Assembly (NCBI RefSeq): GCF_025403375.1
Contig: NZ_JAMPTM010000011.1
Location: 1-59,156, forward strand
Direction of reading: 5' to 3'
Source of the DNA: Frankia gtarii
Lineage (GTDB): Bacteria > Actinomycetota > Actinomycetes > Frankiales > Frankiaceae
DNA: 59,156 bases
A program made the translations under genes and the position numbers. The notes beneath the pieces were generated by a model that did no database searches, was not told where the DNA came from, and was given only the letters and a program-made list of their open reading frames with translations. Every line of letters begins with the position of its first letter. Positions within the stretch are counted from its first letter, which is position 1. Shown one piece after another: positions 1-7,512 of this stretch.

Positions 1-63
1 GGCCGTGCCCCCGCACCCACCCGCGGCGCTCGTCCTCGCCCTTCCATGGCGGAAGCCGAGTGA
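1..63 (+). CDS. 3' end of an unidentified gene (truncated by window edge)
   Basis: Frame 1 is open from the first base to a TGA at 61-63. The tail is basic and proline/arginine-rich and ends MAEAE. It stops 23 bases before the next start and could be the last gene of the operon that continues with the SRPBCC gene. Too little is present to name it. In other actinomycetes the SRPBCC neighbour lies inside gas-vesicle (gvp) clusters, so a gvp gene is a guess only. Confidence 0.3.
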   Translation, partial: GRAPAPTRGARPRPSMAEAE

Positions 64-86
64 CGACAGATCGATGAGGAGGGGAC

Positions 87-1013
87 ATGACGCAGACGAC
101 GGCACAGCAGACGGGCATGGTCGGCGCCCTGCGCGAGAACCCGGCGACGAAGAACCTGGTCGACCAGGCGAAAAACCTGGCGAAGGCGCGCGGTGCCCAG
201 CTCGTCGGGAAGACGACGGAGCGGCTCACCTCGGGTACGGACAAGTTGAACGCGCTCGCCGACACAGGCGGTGTGGGCTCGGCGCTCAAGGCGGGCTCCC
301 AGCAGCTGGCCAGCGGGAAGTCGCCGCTGCGGGCCGCGTTCGCGACGGCGGCCTCGGCGGCGAAGGACAAGGTCAAGTCGGTGCTGCATCTTGGTGGCAA
401 GGGGGCTGGCGGAAAGGGCGGGCCGCCGAAGGCCACGAACATCGAGGAGACGATCGATGTCGGGGTGCCGGTCTCCGTGGCGTATGACCAGTGGACGCAG
501 TACCCGCATTTCTCCCGCTTCATGAAGGGTGTCGAGGCGGTGGATGCGAAGAGCGAGACCGAGCAGAACTGGCGGGTCAAGGTCTTCAGATCCCGGCGTA
601 CCTGGGCGGCCAAGGTCCAGGAGCAGATACCGGACCGGCGGATCGTGTGGACCTCGGAAGGTGCGAAGGGCTCCGTCAAGGGAGCCGTCACGTTCCACCC
701 GCTCGCCGACGACCTGACCCGGGTGCTGCTGGCCATGGAATACTATCCGTCCGGATTCATGGAGAAGACCGGGAATCTGTGGCGGGCCGGCGGTCGACGG
801 GCCCGGCTCGATCTCAAGCATTTCCGCCGCTACATCACGATGCAGGGCGAGGCGAGTGGTTCGTGGCGGGGCATGATCCGCGACGGTAAGGTCGTACAAC
901 AGCCCGACGAAGAAGAACAGGACGCGGAGTCCGAGGGCACGCGAGACGCCGGCGACGAGTCCGAGCAGCCCTCCGACGCCGAGGACAGACCCAAGGCGTC
1001 GGTCGGTGGCTGA
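87..1013 (+). CDS. SRPBCC (polyketide cyclase/START-like) protein of the gas-vesicle-cluster type
   Basis: 308 residues. Residues 1-110 are an Ala/Lys/Gly-rich, probably flexible or helical region opening MTQTTAQQTG. From about residue 117 (ATNIEETIDVGVPVSVAYDQ) to about 255 the sequence has the SRPBCC helix-grip pattern: an 'eTIdV' first strand, a 'W..yphFsrFM' segment and a central 'W.a.v.eq.pdrrI.W.s' strand. The last 40 residues are acidic (DEEEQDAESE). A strong ribosome binding site, GAGGAGGGG, lies just before the ATG. Such proteins are found in actinobacterial gvp operons with unknown role; that link is from family knowledge, not from this window. Ligand and function are unknown. Confidence 0.8.
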   Translation: MTQTTAQQTGMVGALRENPATKNLVDQAKNLAKARGAQLVGKTTERLTSGTDKLNALADTGGVGSALKAGSQQLASGKSPLRAAFATAASAAKDKVKSVLHLGGKGAGGKGGPPKATNIEETIDVGVPVSVAYDQWTQYPHFSRFMKGVEAVDAKSETEQNWRVKVFRSRRTWAAKVQEQIPDRRIVWTSEGAKGSVKGAVTFHPLADDLTRVLLAMEYYPSGFMEKTGNLWRAGGRRARLDLKHFRRYITMQGEASGSWRGMIRDGKVVQQPDEEEQDAESEGTRDAGDESEQPSDAEDRPKASVGG

Positions 1014-1134
1014 GAGTCGACGCCGCAGGGACGCGCCGAGGGAACCGCTCGGCGGACTGTCCGGAAGGTGACCACGCCGTGGGAGCCGCGCACTCGCCGC
1101 CCGCCCGGTGCTGGTCGGCTGCGGCCGGCTGCGG

Positions 1135-1632
1135 TCAGGCGGGGGCGCCGGCCAGCAGGGCCTCGATCTGGCCCAGCGCCGCGCTCATGCCCTCGACCAT
1201 GCCCATGGCGACCATCTGCTCCATCGCCTCGGTCGAGGGGAAGCTGCTCTCGATCGTCATCACGGTGGCGGCCTCGCCGTCCGCGGTGAGCCGCACGCGG
1301 ACGGTCGTGGTGGGCAGGTCGAGGTTGGGGCGGCCGGCGTCGTCGGCGAAACCGTCCTCGAACTCGAGCCGGTACGGCGCTTCGGCGGACGTCACGCGCC
1401 ACCAGCCGTAGTGCTTGTCGCCCTCGGGGCTCGTCATGAAGTACGTGACCGAGCCGCCGGGAGACAGATCGTGGTCGATGACGGTCGCCGGGAAGGTCGG
1501 CGGGCCCCACCACCGCTCGAGCTGGCGGGGGTCCTGCCAGATCTGCCAGACCCGCGCCGGCGGGGCGCCGAACCGTGTGCTGATCTTCAGCGTGCGGGCC
1601 GCAGGGTCCTGCTGGACGTCGATCACGGTCAT
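1135..1632 (-). CDS. AHSA1/SRPBCC-domain protein, partner of an ArsR repressor
   Basis: 165 residues opening MTVIDVQQDPAARTLKISTR. The START-like signature 'aPparVWqiWqDPrqLerWWGPP' at residues 23-45 is typical of activator-of-Hsp90/Aha1-like SRPBCC proteins, and a 'GGsvtYfM.sPeGdk..G.wrv' strand pair follows. The ATG is chosen because it overlaps the ArsR stop as ATGA and has AAGGAGA upstream. ArsR-SRPBCC two-gene operons are common in actinomycetes, but their ligand is generally unknown. Probably a cytosolic small-molecule binder rather than an enzyme. Confidence 0.9.
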   Translation of the reverse strand: MTVIDVQQDPAARTLKISTRFGAPPARVWQIWQDPRQLERWWGPPTFPATVIDHDLSPGGSVTYFMTSPEGDKHYGWWRVTSAEAPYRLEFEDGFADDAGRPNLDLPTTTVRVRLTADGEAATVMTIESSFPSTEAMEQMVAMGMVEGMSAALGQIEALLAGAPA

Positions 1633-2048
1633 GGGGATTCTCCTTGGCTGTGGGGTTCGTGGTCGGTGCCGGCGGAAGTGCTGACCGGCTGGCTGCTGGT
1701 CGGCGGGGCGGGTTCGGCGAGGATCGCGCCCATCCGGTCGATGCGCCCCCGCCACAGCTGCGCCAGCTGGTCGAGCAGCCGGTGGGCCTCGCGCAGGGCT
1801 TCCGGGTTGCCTCGCACGCGCTGCTCCCGGCCGTGGCGGTGCTTGGTGACCAGCCCCGCGCCCGCCAGCACCGTCACGTGCTTCTGGACGGCCGCGAAAC
1901 TCATCGGGAACCGACGGGCGAGTTCCGAGACCGACTGCTCACTGGTCAGGGTGAGGGCGACGATCTCGCGCCGGGTCGCGTCGGCCAGGGCGTGGAACAG
2001 GCGGTCGGCGTGGGCGGCGCGGCCGGCGGAGTCCGTATGTACAACCAT
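1629..2048 (-). CDS. ArsR-family winged-helix repressor
   Basis: 139 residues beginning MVVHTDSAGRAAHADRLFHA. The winged helix spans about residues 15-90: 'LFHALADATRREIVALTL', 'SVSELARRFPMSFAAVQKHV' (recognition helix) and the wing 'GLVTKHRHGREQRVRGNP'. No CxC metal-binding motif is present in the recognition helix, so this is the metal-independent type paired with SRPBCC proteins. It overlaps the downstream SRPBCC gene by ATGA, so the two are translationally coupled. Its own start codon lies inside an 8+8 palindrome (2039-2058), pointing to tight autorepression and possibly leaderless translation. Confidence 0.92.
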   Translation of the reverse strand: MVVHTDSAGRAAHADRLFHALADATRREIVALTLTSEQSVSELARRFPMSFAAVQKHVTVLAGAGLVTKHRHGREQRVRGNPEALREAHRLLDQLAQLWRGRIDRMGAILAEPAPPTSSQPVSTSAGTDHEPHSQGESP

Positions 2049-2058
2049 CGGGTTGTAC
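2039..2058. promoter_or_regulatory. Palindromic operator over the arsR start codon
   Basis: GTACAACC (2039-2046) and GGTTGTAC (2051-2058) form a perfect 8-bp inverted repeat with a 4-bp spacer. The arsR ATG (2048-2046) sits inside it. The ACAACC...GGTTGT form matches operators seen for ArsR/SRPBCC autoregulatory pairs. Binding here would block both transcription and access to the start. Confidence 0.6.
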
Positions 2059-2218
2059 GTTAGCCGATGTGTCGCGGCTGGGCAAGCGCGAATCGGCCGA
2101 CCATCCCGACCATCCCGACCAGCCGGACTCGTCCGTGCTGGTCGGGGGCCTTGTCGGGAGCCTGGCCGAGAACGTGTCCGCGGCTGGCGGGCGCCGCTCG
2201 GGGCGGGCGCTGCTCGGG

Positions 2219-2345
2219 TCAGACGGTCAGCAGGCGGCGCAACCAGTTCAGCCGGGCCGCGTAGTCGACGTCCTCGTCGCGGAACGTCTCCGCGGATCCG
2301 ACGTCGACGAACGCCGGCGGCAGGCCCGACAGGTCGCCGGCCCGG
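2219..2345 (-). pseudogene. C-terminal scrap of an alpha/beta hydrolase (Abhydrolase_3/esterase type)
   Basis: Reading the minus strand gives DLSGLPPAFVDVGSAETFRD followed by EDVDYAARL and a TGA. 'LsGLPPafvdvGs.e.frDEdvdYA.rL' is the segment carrying the catalytic Asp in HSL/Abhydrolase_3 esterases. The normal upstream lid and GDSAGG region and the downstream catalytic His are absent, and the last ten residues are unrelated. It lies between the arsR promoter and the SDR stop, so it is a short leftover of a deleted gene. Confidence 0.5.
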
Positions 2346-2364
2346 GCGGACACGGTTCGCGGTC

Positions 2365-3192
2365 CTACCAGGCGGGGTGCAGCTCGCGGGCCCGGCAGAG
2401 GTCCTGGGCCTCGATCGTCGTGCCGAGCAGGGGCTCGGCGTCGGGGCTGTCGAGCAGCCAGCGCACGGTCGCGCCGATCGCCGACGGGGGAGCGGCCCCG
2501 ACGAGCTCACGGCCGTAGTCGCGCACCGTGATCTCGTTGCGCTCGGTGGCGACGTAGCCCGGTTCGACGTTGAACGCGCGCAGCCCGCGCTCGGCGTACT
2601 CGGTGTGCAGGACCCCGATGAGCGGGTTGCCGGACGCCTTGCCGACGGCGTAGGCCAGCCCCCAGCCGCCCTGCCCGGCCGGGGCGGGCGGGACGAGCCA
2701 CGCGGCGCCGGAGGTGATGGTGACGACGGCCCCGCCACCGCGGGCGAGCATCGCCGGCAACAGGGCGCGGGTGAGGATGATCGGGGCGACGCAGTGCGCC
2801 TCGAACATCTTCTCGTAGGCCTCCAACGGCGTGTCGAGGAAGACGTCCATGAGCCCGGGGCCGATGTAGCGGCCGTTGTGGACGATGACGTCGACGCCGC
2901 CCCAGGTGTCGAGAATGCGCTGCCCGGCCGCCTCGACCGAGTCCCGATCGGTCAGGTCGCACGGCACGACCAGCGCCTTGCGGCCGCGGGCCTCGACCTC
3001 GGCGGCGGTCTCGGCCAGACTGCCGGGTAACGGGCGCGCATCGGAGTGGTGCACCGTCAGGGCGTTGTCGCGGATCTCGCCCGGCTGGACCGTGCGGGCC
3101 GAAACTGCCAGGTCGTAGCCGGCCTCGGCCAGGGAAAGGGCGATTGCCTTACCGATGCCCCGGCTCGCACCGGTGACGAACGCTGTAGCCAT
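2365..3192 (-). CDS. SDR-family oxidoreductase
   Basis: 275 residues from the ATG that follows CTGGAGG (an ATG nine codons upstream, at 3219, lacks such a site). The NAD(P) motif TGASRGIG is at residues 7-14. The acidic strand 'CDLTD' follows near residue 80. The usual NNAG is replaced by 'HNGRY' near residue 103, a notable deviation. 'TSGAAW' supplies Ser and 'YAVGK' supplies the Tyr/Lys pair near residues 178-182. The family reduces or oxidises hydroxyl/carbonyl groups in the cytosol. The substrate cannot be read, and no operon partner is obvious. Confidence 0.9.
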   Translation of the reverse strand: MATAFVTGASRGIGKAIALSLAEAGYDLAVSARTVQPGEIRDNALTVHHSDARPLPGSLAETAAEVEARGRKALVVPCDLTDRDSVEAAGQRILDTWGGVDVIVHNGRYIGPGLMDVFLDTPLEAYEKMFEAHCVAPIILTRALLPAMLARGGGAVVTITSGAAWLVPPAPAGQGGWGLAYAVGKASGNPLIGVLHTEYAERGLRAFNVEPGYVATERNEITVRDYGRELVGAAPPSAIGATVRWLLDSPDAEPLLGTTIEAQDLCRARELHPAW

Positions 3193-3617
3193 GGAACCTC
3201 CAGAGCTGGTTTTGATCATCAGGAATCTATCGTCTTGTCGTGATCGCCGTTACTTTTGGCGGGACCCCGGGACCCCGGGAGAACCGGGGCGGAGGCCAGT
3301 TGCGGTGCGTTGTGCGCGGTCTGACGCCTGCGATCGTGCGCTTCGCACCGCAACCCGTCCCGTGCACCGCACCCGGCAGTTACCGGTGCATGATCGTGGG
3401 CCGAAGCAGTCGCGATCCGGCGTGACCGTGCGGGCCGTTGCCGTTGCCGTTGCCGGTGAGCCGCGAGTCGCGGCCGCGTGACCTGCCCAAGGGACGGCCT
3501 GCCAGGGCCATCCAAGACCCACGGCACACCCAGCATCCGATCATCGCGGGCATCCCTGGCGTCACCGGTGTCGTCTGCCGCCTAAGGTGACCCAATTCCG
3601 CGGCTCGGGGGGGCGCT
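3193..3617. other. 425-bp gap without a convincing gene
   Basis: Between divergent genes. It contains GC-rich partial palindromes (repeated GGGACCCCGGGACCCC near 3258-3275, and CACCGCA/TGCGGTG-type arms near 3300-3370) and a short GCCGTT hexamer run near 3430-3460. Open frames through it have no ribosome binding site or recognisable domain. It probably holds the promoters for both flanking genes. Confidence 0.4.
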
Positions 3618-4340
3618 ATGGAAACACTGTCATTCATCATCGGATCGGTCGGGCTTGTCGCCGCAACGGTCGGTATCGCCGTCGCCAGATCGTGCGGAGG
3701 GCGCCGCCGGGCCGCGGGCGTCACGCTCGCCCTGCCGAGCGCCGTCGTCCTGCTCGGACTGCTCGGTGCCTGCAACGACGCCGGGGGCACGGCAGGCGCC
3801 GTCGCGCCGGTCGCGGTGATGACGGCCGTCCCGACGCCCACGTTGACGGCGTCCGCGACGCCGATCAGCACGCCGGCGGTGGGGGCGGGGGACGCCGCCT
3901 CGGTGCCGCCCGCCGCCGCCACGCCCGCGTTCTCGCCGGCCGCCGCCGCTGCGCCGCCCGCCGCGGGCTCGCGGGCCGTCACCGCGACCCGCCGGCCGGC
4001 CGCCGCGCCGTCCGCCGTCCGCACGGTCGTCCCGGCCGCCGCTGTGCCGCCGGCACCCGCACCCGCGCGCACGACTGCTGCGGTGGTGGTGGCGCCCGTA
4101 CCCGTGCGCACGAGCGTGCCGCCGGCGGCGCCCGCACCCGTGCGGACGACCGCGCCGGCGGTGTCCGGGCGGTGCGACCCGTCGTACCCGGACGTGTGCC
4201 TGCGCACCGGTATCGGCGACTACGACTGCGCGGGCGGCAGCGGCAACGGCCCGAACTACGTCCAGGGGCCCGTGCGCGTCCTGCGCCCGGACCCGTTCGG
4301 CCTGGACGCCGACGGCGACGGGACAGGCTGCCAGAGCTGA
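3618..4340 (+). CDS. Membrane-anchored Ala/Pro-rich protein with an excalibur/thermonuclease-tail-like C-terminus
   Basis: 240 residues. Two hydrophobic segments (about 5-23 and 35-50, the second ending LLGLLGAC) anchor it. Residues 55-180 are an Ala/Pro/Thr/Val low-complexity spacer of the cell-wall-spanning type. The last 55 residues, with 'CDPSYPDVCL', 'DYDCAGG' and the end 'DPFGLDADGDGTGC', match the tail that follows many secreted actinobacterial thermonucleases and resemble the Ca-binding excalibur fold (DxDxDGxxC). No nuclease catalytic domain is present. GGGGGGCGCT before the ATG supports the start. Likely a surface protein with a disulphide-bonded Ca-binding head; function unknown. 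Confidence 0.72.
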   Translation: METLSFIIGSVGLVAATVGIAVARSCGGRRRAAGVTLALPSAVVLLGLLGACNDAGGTAGAVAPVAVMTAVPTPTLTASATPISTPAVGAGDAASVPPAAATPAFSPAAAAAPPAAGSRAVTATRRPAAAPSAVRTVVPAAAVPPAPAPARTTAAVVVAPVPVRTSVPPAAPAPVRTTAPAVSGRCDPSYPDVCLRTGIGDYDCAGGSGNGPNYVQGPVRVLRPDPFGLDADGDGTGCQS

Positions 4341-4457
4341 GGCCACAACGGGCCGCGGACATCCTTCTCCTGTTGTTCACCTCCGGTGCGAGCTATGCAT
4401 CTCACTCTGTGAGAGCGTTCGGTGACCGATTGGGTGGAGTCCGTGAAGGAGATGTGG

Positions 4458-5702
4458 ATGACCGCGGTGGACGAGGCGAACACGTCCGAGGGGCACTTCA
4501 CCGAGATCATGTCCGTCCTGGCGGCGTCGCGCCTGCCGGATCCCTATCCCCGCTACCGGGAGATCCAGCAGCTCGGCGCCTTCCTCCCCGGTGACCTCGC
4601 CGGCACCAGGGTCACCCTCGTCACCACGCTCGCGGGGGCCACGGCCGTGCTCGCCCACCCGGCGATCGGGCACGGGTATCGGGACGGCGTCAGCTACCGA
4701 GGGAGCGCCGAGGACGGGCTGGGGTCACTGCTGCGCGCCGACCCACCCGACCATGCCCGCCTGCGGCGCCTCGTGGGAAAGGCGTTCACCCCCGCGGTGA
4801 TCGCCGACCTGGTCCCGGAGCTCACCGCCCTGCTCGACGAGCTGCTCGACGCCGCGATCGACCACGGCGAGGTCGACGCGGTCGAGGCCCTCGCCCGCCC
4901 CCTGCCCCTGCGGGTGATGTGCCGGCTGCTCGGGGTTCCCGCCGCGGACGAGCAGGAGTTCGGCGGATGGGCCGACGCGCTGGCCCGGGGGCTCGACCCG
5001 CCGGCCCTGATGACCCCCGCGGAGAAGACCGCCCGGCAGCGGGCGACGGTGGCGTTCGACGAGTACTTCCGCGCTCTGATCGCCCGCCGTCGCAGCGCGC
5101 CACGCGAGGATCTGCTCAGCCGGCTCGTCGCCCTCCACGACGACGGTGACGTGCTCTCCGAGCGCGAGCTGCTCGAACTGTGCACCCTGCTGCTCGTCGC
5201 CGGGTACGAGACGACCGTGAACCTCATCAGCGGCGGCATCCTCGCGCTGCTCGCCAGTCCCGACCAGCTCGCCGCCCTGCGCGCCGATCCCGCGCTGGTC
5301 GGGCCCGCGGTGGAGGAGATGCTCCGCTACGACCCGCCGGTGCAGTTCATCGCCCGTACCGTGCTGGCCGACGCCGAGATCGGTGGGCACACGTTCACCT
5401 GCGGCGACGGGGTGCTCATGATGATCGGTGCGGCCAATCGGGATCCCGAGGCATTCGACCAGCCCGACCGCTTCCTTGCCGGCCGCTACGCCGGAGCCGG
5501 CCGGACGCCGCGCCACCTCGGGTTCGGCGCTGGCATCCACTACTGTCTCGGCGCTCCGCTCGCCCGGATCGAGGCGGAGCTCGCCTTTCGTGTCCTGCTG
5601 CGCCGCGTCCGGTCGTTCACGCCGGCCGAGGAGGCCGTCGCCTACCGGGACCAGATCGTCATCCGCGGTGTGCGGAAACTGCCGCTGCGGCTGTTCGCCT
5701 GA
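4458..5702 (+). CDS. Cytochrome P450 (class I bacterial type)
   Basis: 414 residues from ATG 4458, chosen because AAGGAG lies 6 bases upstream; a GTG at 4422 would add 12 residues. I-helix oxygen-activation motif AGYETT is near residue 248, the K-helix ExxR as EEMLR near 286, and the haem-thiolate loop FGAGIHYCLGAPLAR near 355-369 with the Cys ligand. 'DPPDHARLRRLVGKAFTP' is the typical C-helix region. It needs ferredoxin and reductase partners, none of which are in the window. A broken TetR gene follows convergently. Substrate unknown, possibly a lipid, terpenoid or secondary metabolite. Confidence 0.95.
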   Translation: MTAVDEANTSEGHFTEIMSVLAASRLPDPYPRYREIQQLGAFLPGDLAGTRVTLVTTLAGATAVLAHPAIGHGYRDGVSYRGSAEDGLGSLLRADPPDHARLRRLVGKAFTPAVIADLVPELTALLDELLDAAIDHGEVDAVEALARPLPLRVMCRLLGVPAADEQEFGGWADALARGLDPPALMTPAEKTARQRATVAFDEYFRALIARRRSAPREDLLSRLVALHDDGDVLSERELLELCTLLLVAGYETTVNLISGGILALLASPDQLAALRADPALVGPAVEEMLRYDPPVQFIARTVLADAEIGGHTFTCGDGVLMMIGAANRDPEAFDQPDRFLAGRYAGAGRTPRHLGFGAGIHYCLGAPLARIEAELAFRVLLRRVRSFTPAEEAVAYRDQIVIRGVRKLPLRLFA

Positions 5703-5718
5703 GCCAACGAGGTCGTGC

Positions 5719-6281
5719 TCACCCGCGCGGCATGCCACCGTTTCTGTCCGTGGGACGGGGTCGGGTCGACGCCGGCTGGGGCAGGGGGGCTGCCGTTGTC
5801 GACAGCAGGCCGTCGACTATGACGGCCAGGTAGCGACGCCACAGCTCGGGAACGGCGCGCGCGAGGGGCGCGGCAGCCTGGTAGGCGCCGCGTAGGAGCA
5901 GGATGATGTCCTGCCCGGTCACGTCGTCCCGTATCCGGCCCTGCCGCCGAGCCCGTTCGGTGAGCGCCTCGGCGGTGCCGAACAGGCGGTCCGTGGCGGC
6001 CTGAATCCCCGGGTCGGGTCGACCGCCTCCAACAGCGCGGTCCCGGCCGCCGAGAGGCGGTCGAGCTGGTCACAGACGATCGCCGCGATCAGCTCGTCCT
6101 TGTTGGCGAAGTGGCGGAACACCGTGCCCTTGCCTGTACCGGCCCGCCGCGCGATCTCGGCTATCGAGACCTCTGTGCCGCACTCGGCGAACGTCGCCGC
6201 GGCGGTGTCGAGCAGCAACCGCCGATTGCGCGCCGCGTCGGCCCGCAGCCGACGGGGCTGAGTCCCGGCCGTCATGCTCAC
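5719..6281 (-). pseudogene. Frameshifted TetR-family regulator
   Basis: The N-terminal part (5919-6281) carries a complete TetR helix-turn-helix: 'ARNRRLLLDTAAATFAECGT', then 'SIAEIARRAGTGKGTVFRHF' and 'ANKDEL'. Near 6010-6016 the frame is lost in a CCCGGGG run. Restoring one base joins it to the other frame, 'GIQAATDRLFGTAEALTERA' then 'VTGQDIILLLRGAYQAAAPL', which is the usual TetR ligand-binding half and runs to a stop at 5719. One missing base therefore explains everything: either a true inactivating mutation or a sequencing error in a G/C run. It is divergent from the reductase at 6413 with two operators between. Confidence 0.8.
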
Positions 6282-6310
6282 CCGCTCCCGTTCTATGCCG
6301 GGAGCCTATC

Positions 6311-6371
6311 AACCTGACCGCTCGGTCCGGTTGTAGGCTGCCGTGGTCTAACCTGACCGCTGGGTCCGTTT
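6311..6371. promoter_or_regulatory. Twin TetR-type operators between tetR and the reductase gene
   Basis: Two near-identical 22-bp imperfect palindromes occur at 6311-6332 and 6350-6371. Each begins AACCTGACCG, followed by a GGTCC-containing half (CTCGGTCCGGTT in the first, CTGGGTCCGTTT in the second). Halves match at 9 of 11 positions in the first copy. Centres are 39 bp apart. They lie between the divergent starts at 6281 and 6413, the expected place for a self-regulating TetR protein. Confidence 0.6.
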
Positions 6372-6412
6372 GTCTCGACGGGCGGCTGATGACGACGAAG
6401 TGAGGTCTGGCG

Positions 6413-7432
6413 ATGAAGGCGACGATGCGCGCGGTGGTCGCGGAGGACTACGGGCCGCCGGAAACACTGGAGGTCGCGGAAATACCCGTTCCCAGGCCGG
6501 GCCCTGGGCAGGTGCAGGTACGGGTGCGGGCATCGGCGATCAATCCGGGTGAGCTCCGGATGCTGGCGGGAGGACCACGTGCCATAGCTCCGCTGAGCTT
6601 TCCGCATGTCGTCGGCGGCGATTTCGCCGGCACCGTGACCGAACTCGGCAGTGATGTGACCCGGTTCGCCGTCGGCGACGAGATATTCGGCCTGGGACTT
6701 CCCCGGAGTGTGATCGGCCTGGCGACGCAGGTGGCCTCGCCGCCATCGCTGACGACGGGCACGCTGGCCGAGTACGCGGTATGCGAGGCTGACACGCCGG
6801 GCCTCGAACACCGGCCGGCCGGCCTGCAAGCGGATCATGCATCGACGTTGGCCACAGTCGGCCTGACGGCCCTGCCCTTGCTCCGTGCCGGCGAATTCCG
6901 CCGTGGGGATGTCGTTTTCGTGATCGGCGCCACCGGAGGTGTCGGTGGCGCCCTGCTACCCCTCCTTGCCGCGGCCGGTGTGCACGTCATCGCCACCGCG
7001 AGCGCCATCGACGACGGCTACGTGCGTGGCCTGGGCGCAGGCGAAATCGTCGATCACCATACCGGCGGCACGGTCGACGAAGTGTTGCGCCGTTATCCCC
7101 GGGGAGTGGACGCCGTCGTCAATCTCGCGCTCCCCGGTGATGCTCTCGCCGACGTGGCACGCGTGATCCGGGCCGGTGGTCGGCTGCTCAACATCGTCTT
7201 CCCGTTCCATGACCCGGCCTTGTTCGACGGCAAAGATCTCGAAGTCGAGACCGTCTTCACCGCCGCGCGTCCGGGCGACCTGGACGTACTGGCGCAACGA
7301 GCGTTGGAGGGAGCGCTGCCGGTGACGATCAGCCGGCGATATGGGCTCGCGGATGGTGCGCAAGCCTGCGTCGATCTCCTGCGTGAGCACACCCGCGGCA
7401 AGCTGGTTGTCCTCTGTGGTGAACTCGCGTAG
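6413..7432 (+). CDS. Zinc-independent medium-chain dehydrogenase/reductase (quinone oxidoreductase-like)
   Basis: 339 residues. The GroES-like N-domain begins 'MRAVVAEDYGPPETLEVAEI' with 'INPGELRMLAGG' and 'PHVVGGDFAGTVTELG', and the zinc-binding Cys residues of alcohol dehydrogenases are absent. The Rossmann motif 'GATGGVGGALLPLLAAAGV' is near residue 168. The family reduces quinones or alpha,beta-unsaturated carbonyls with NADPH. Divergent from the frameshifted tetR with twin operators between, so probably inducible by an electrophile or drug-like ligand, or constitutive if the repressor is dead. Confidence 0.9.
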   Translation: MKATMRAVVAEDYGPPETLEVAEIPVPRPGPGQVQVRVRASAINPGELRMLAGGPRAIAPLSFPHVVGGDFAGTVTELGSDVTRFAVGDEIFGLGLPRSVIGLATQVASPPSLTTGTLAEYAVCEADTPGLEHRPAGLQADHASTLATVGLTALPLLRAGEFRRGDVVFVIGATGGVGGALLPLLAAAGVHVIATASAIDDGYVRGLGAGEIVDHHTGGTVDEVLRRYPRGVDAVVNLALPGDALADVARVIRAGGRLLNIVFPFHDPALFDGKDLEVETVFTAARPGDLDVLAQRALEGALPVTISRRYGLADGAQACVDLLREHTRGKLVVLCGELA

Positions 7433-7512
7433 TACACCTTGGCGGCCCTGGACGAACTGCGGGCAGCGAGCGCGTCGCCGGGCTGACCACGCGACTTCCG
7501 GGCGCGGAGAGG

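Noticed and set aside
1108-3030. Very long plus-strand open frame of 640 codons
   Set aside because: It is antisense to the SRPBCC, arsR and SDR genes, has Arg/Gly/Pro-rich composition and no domains; long shadow frames are normal at this GC content.
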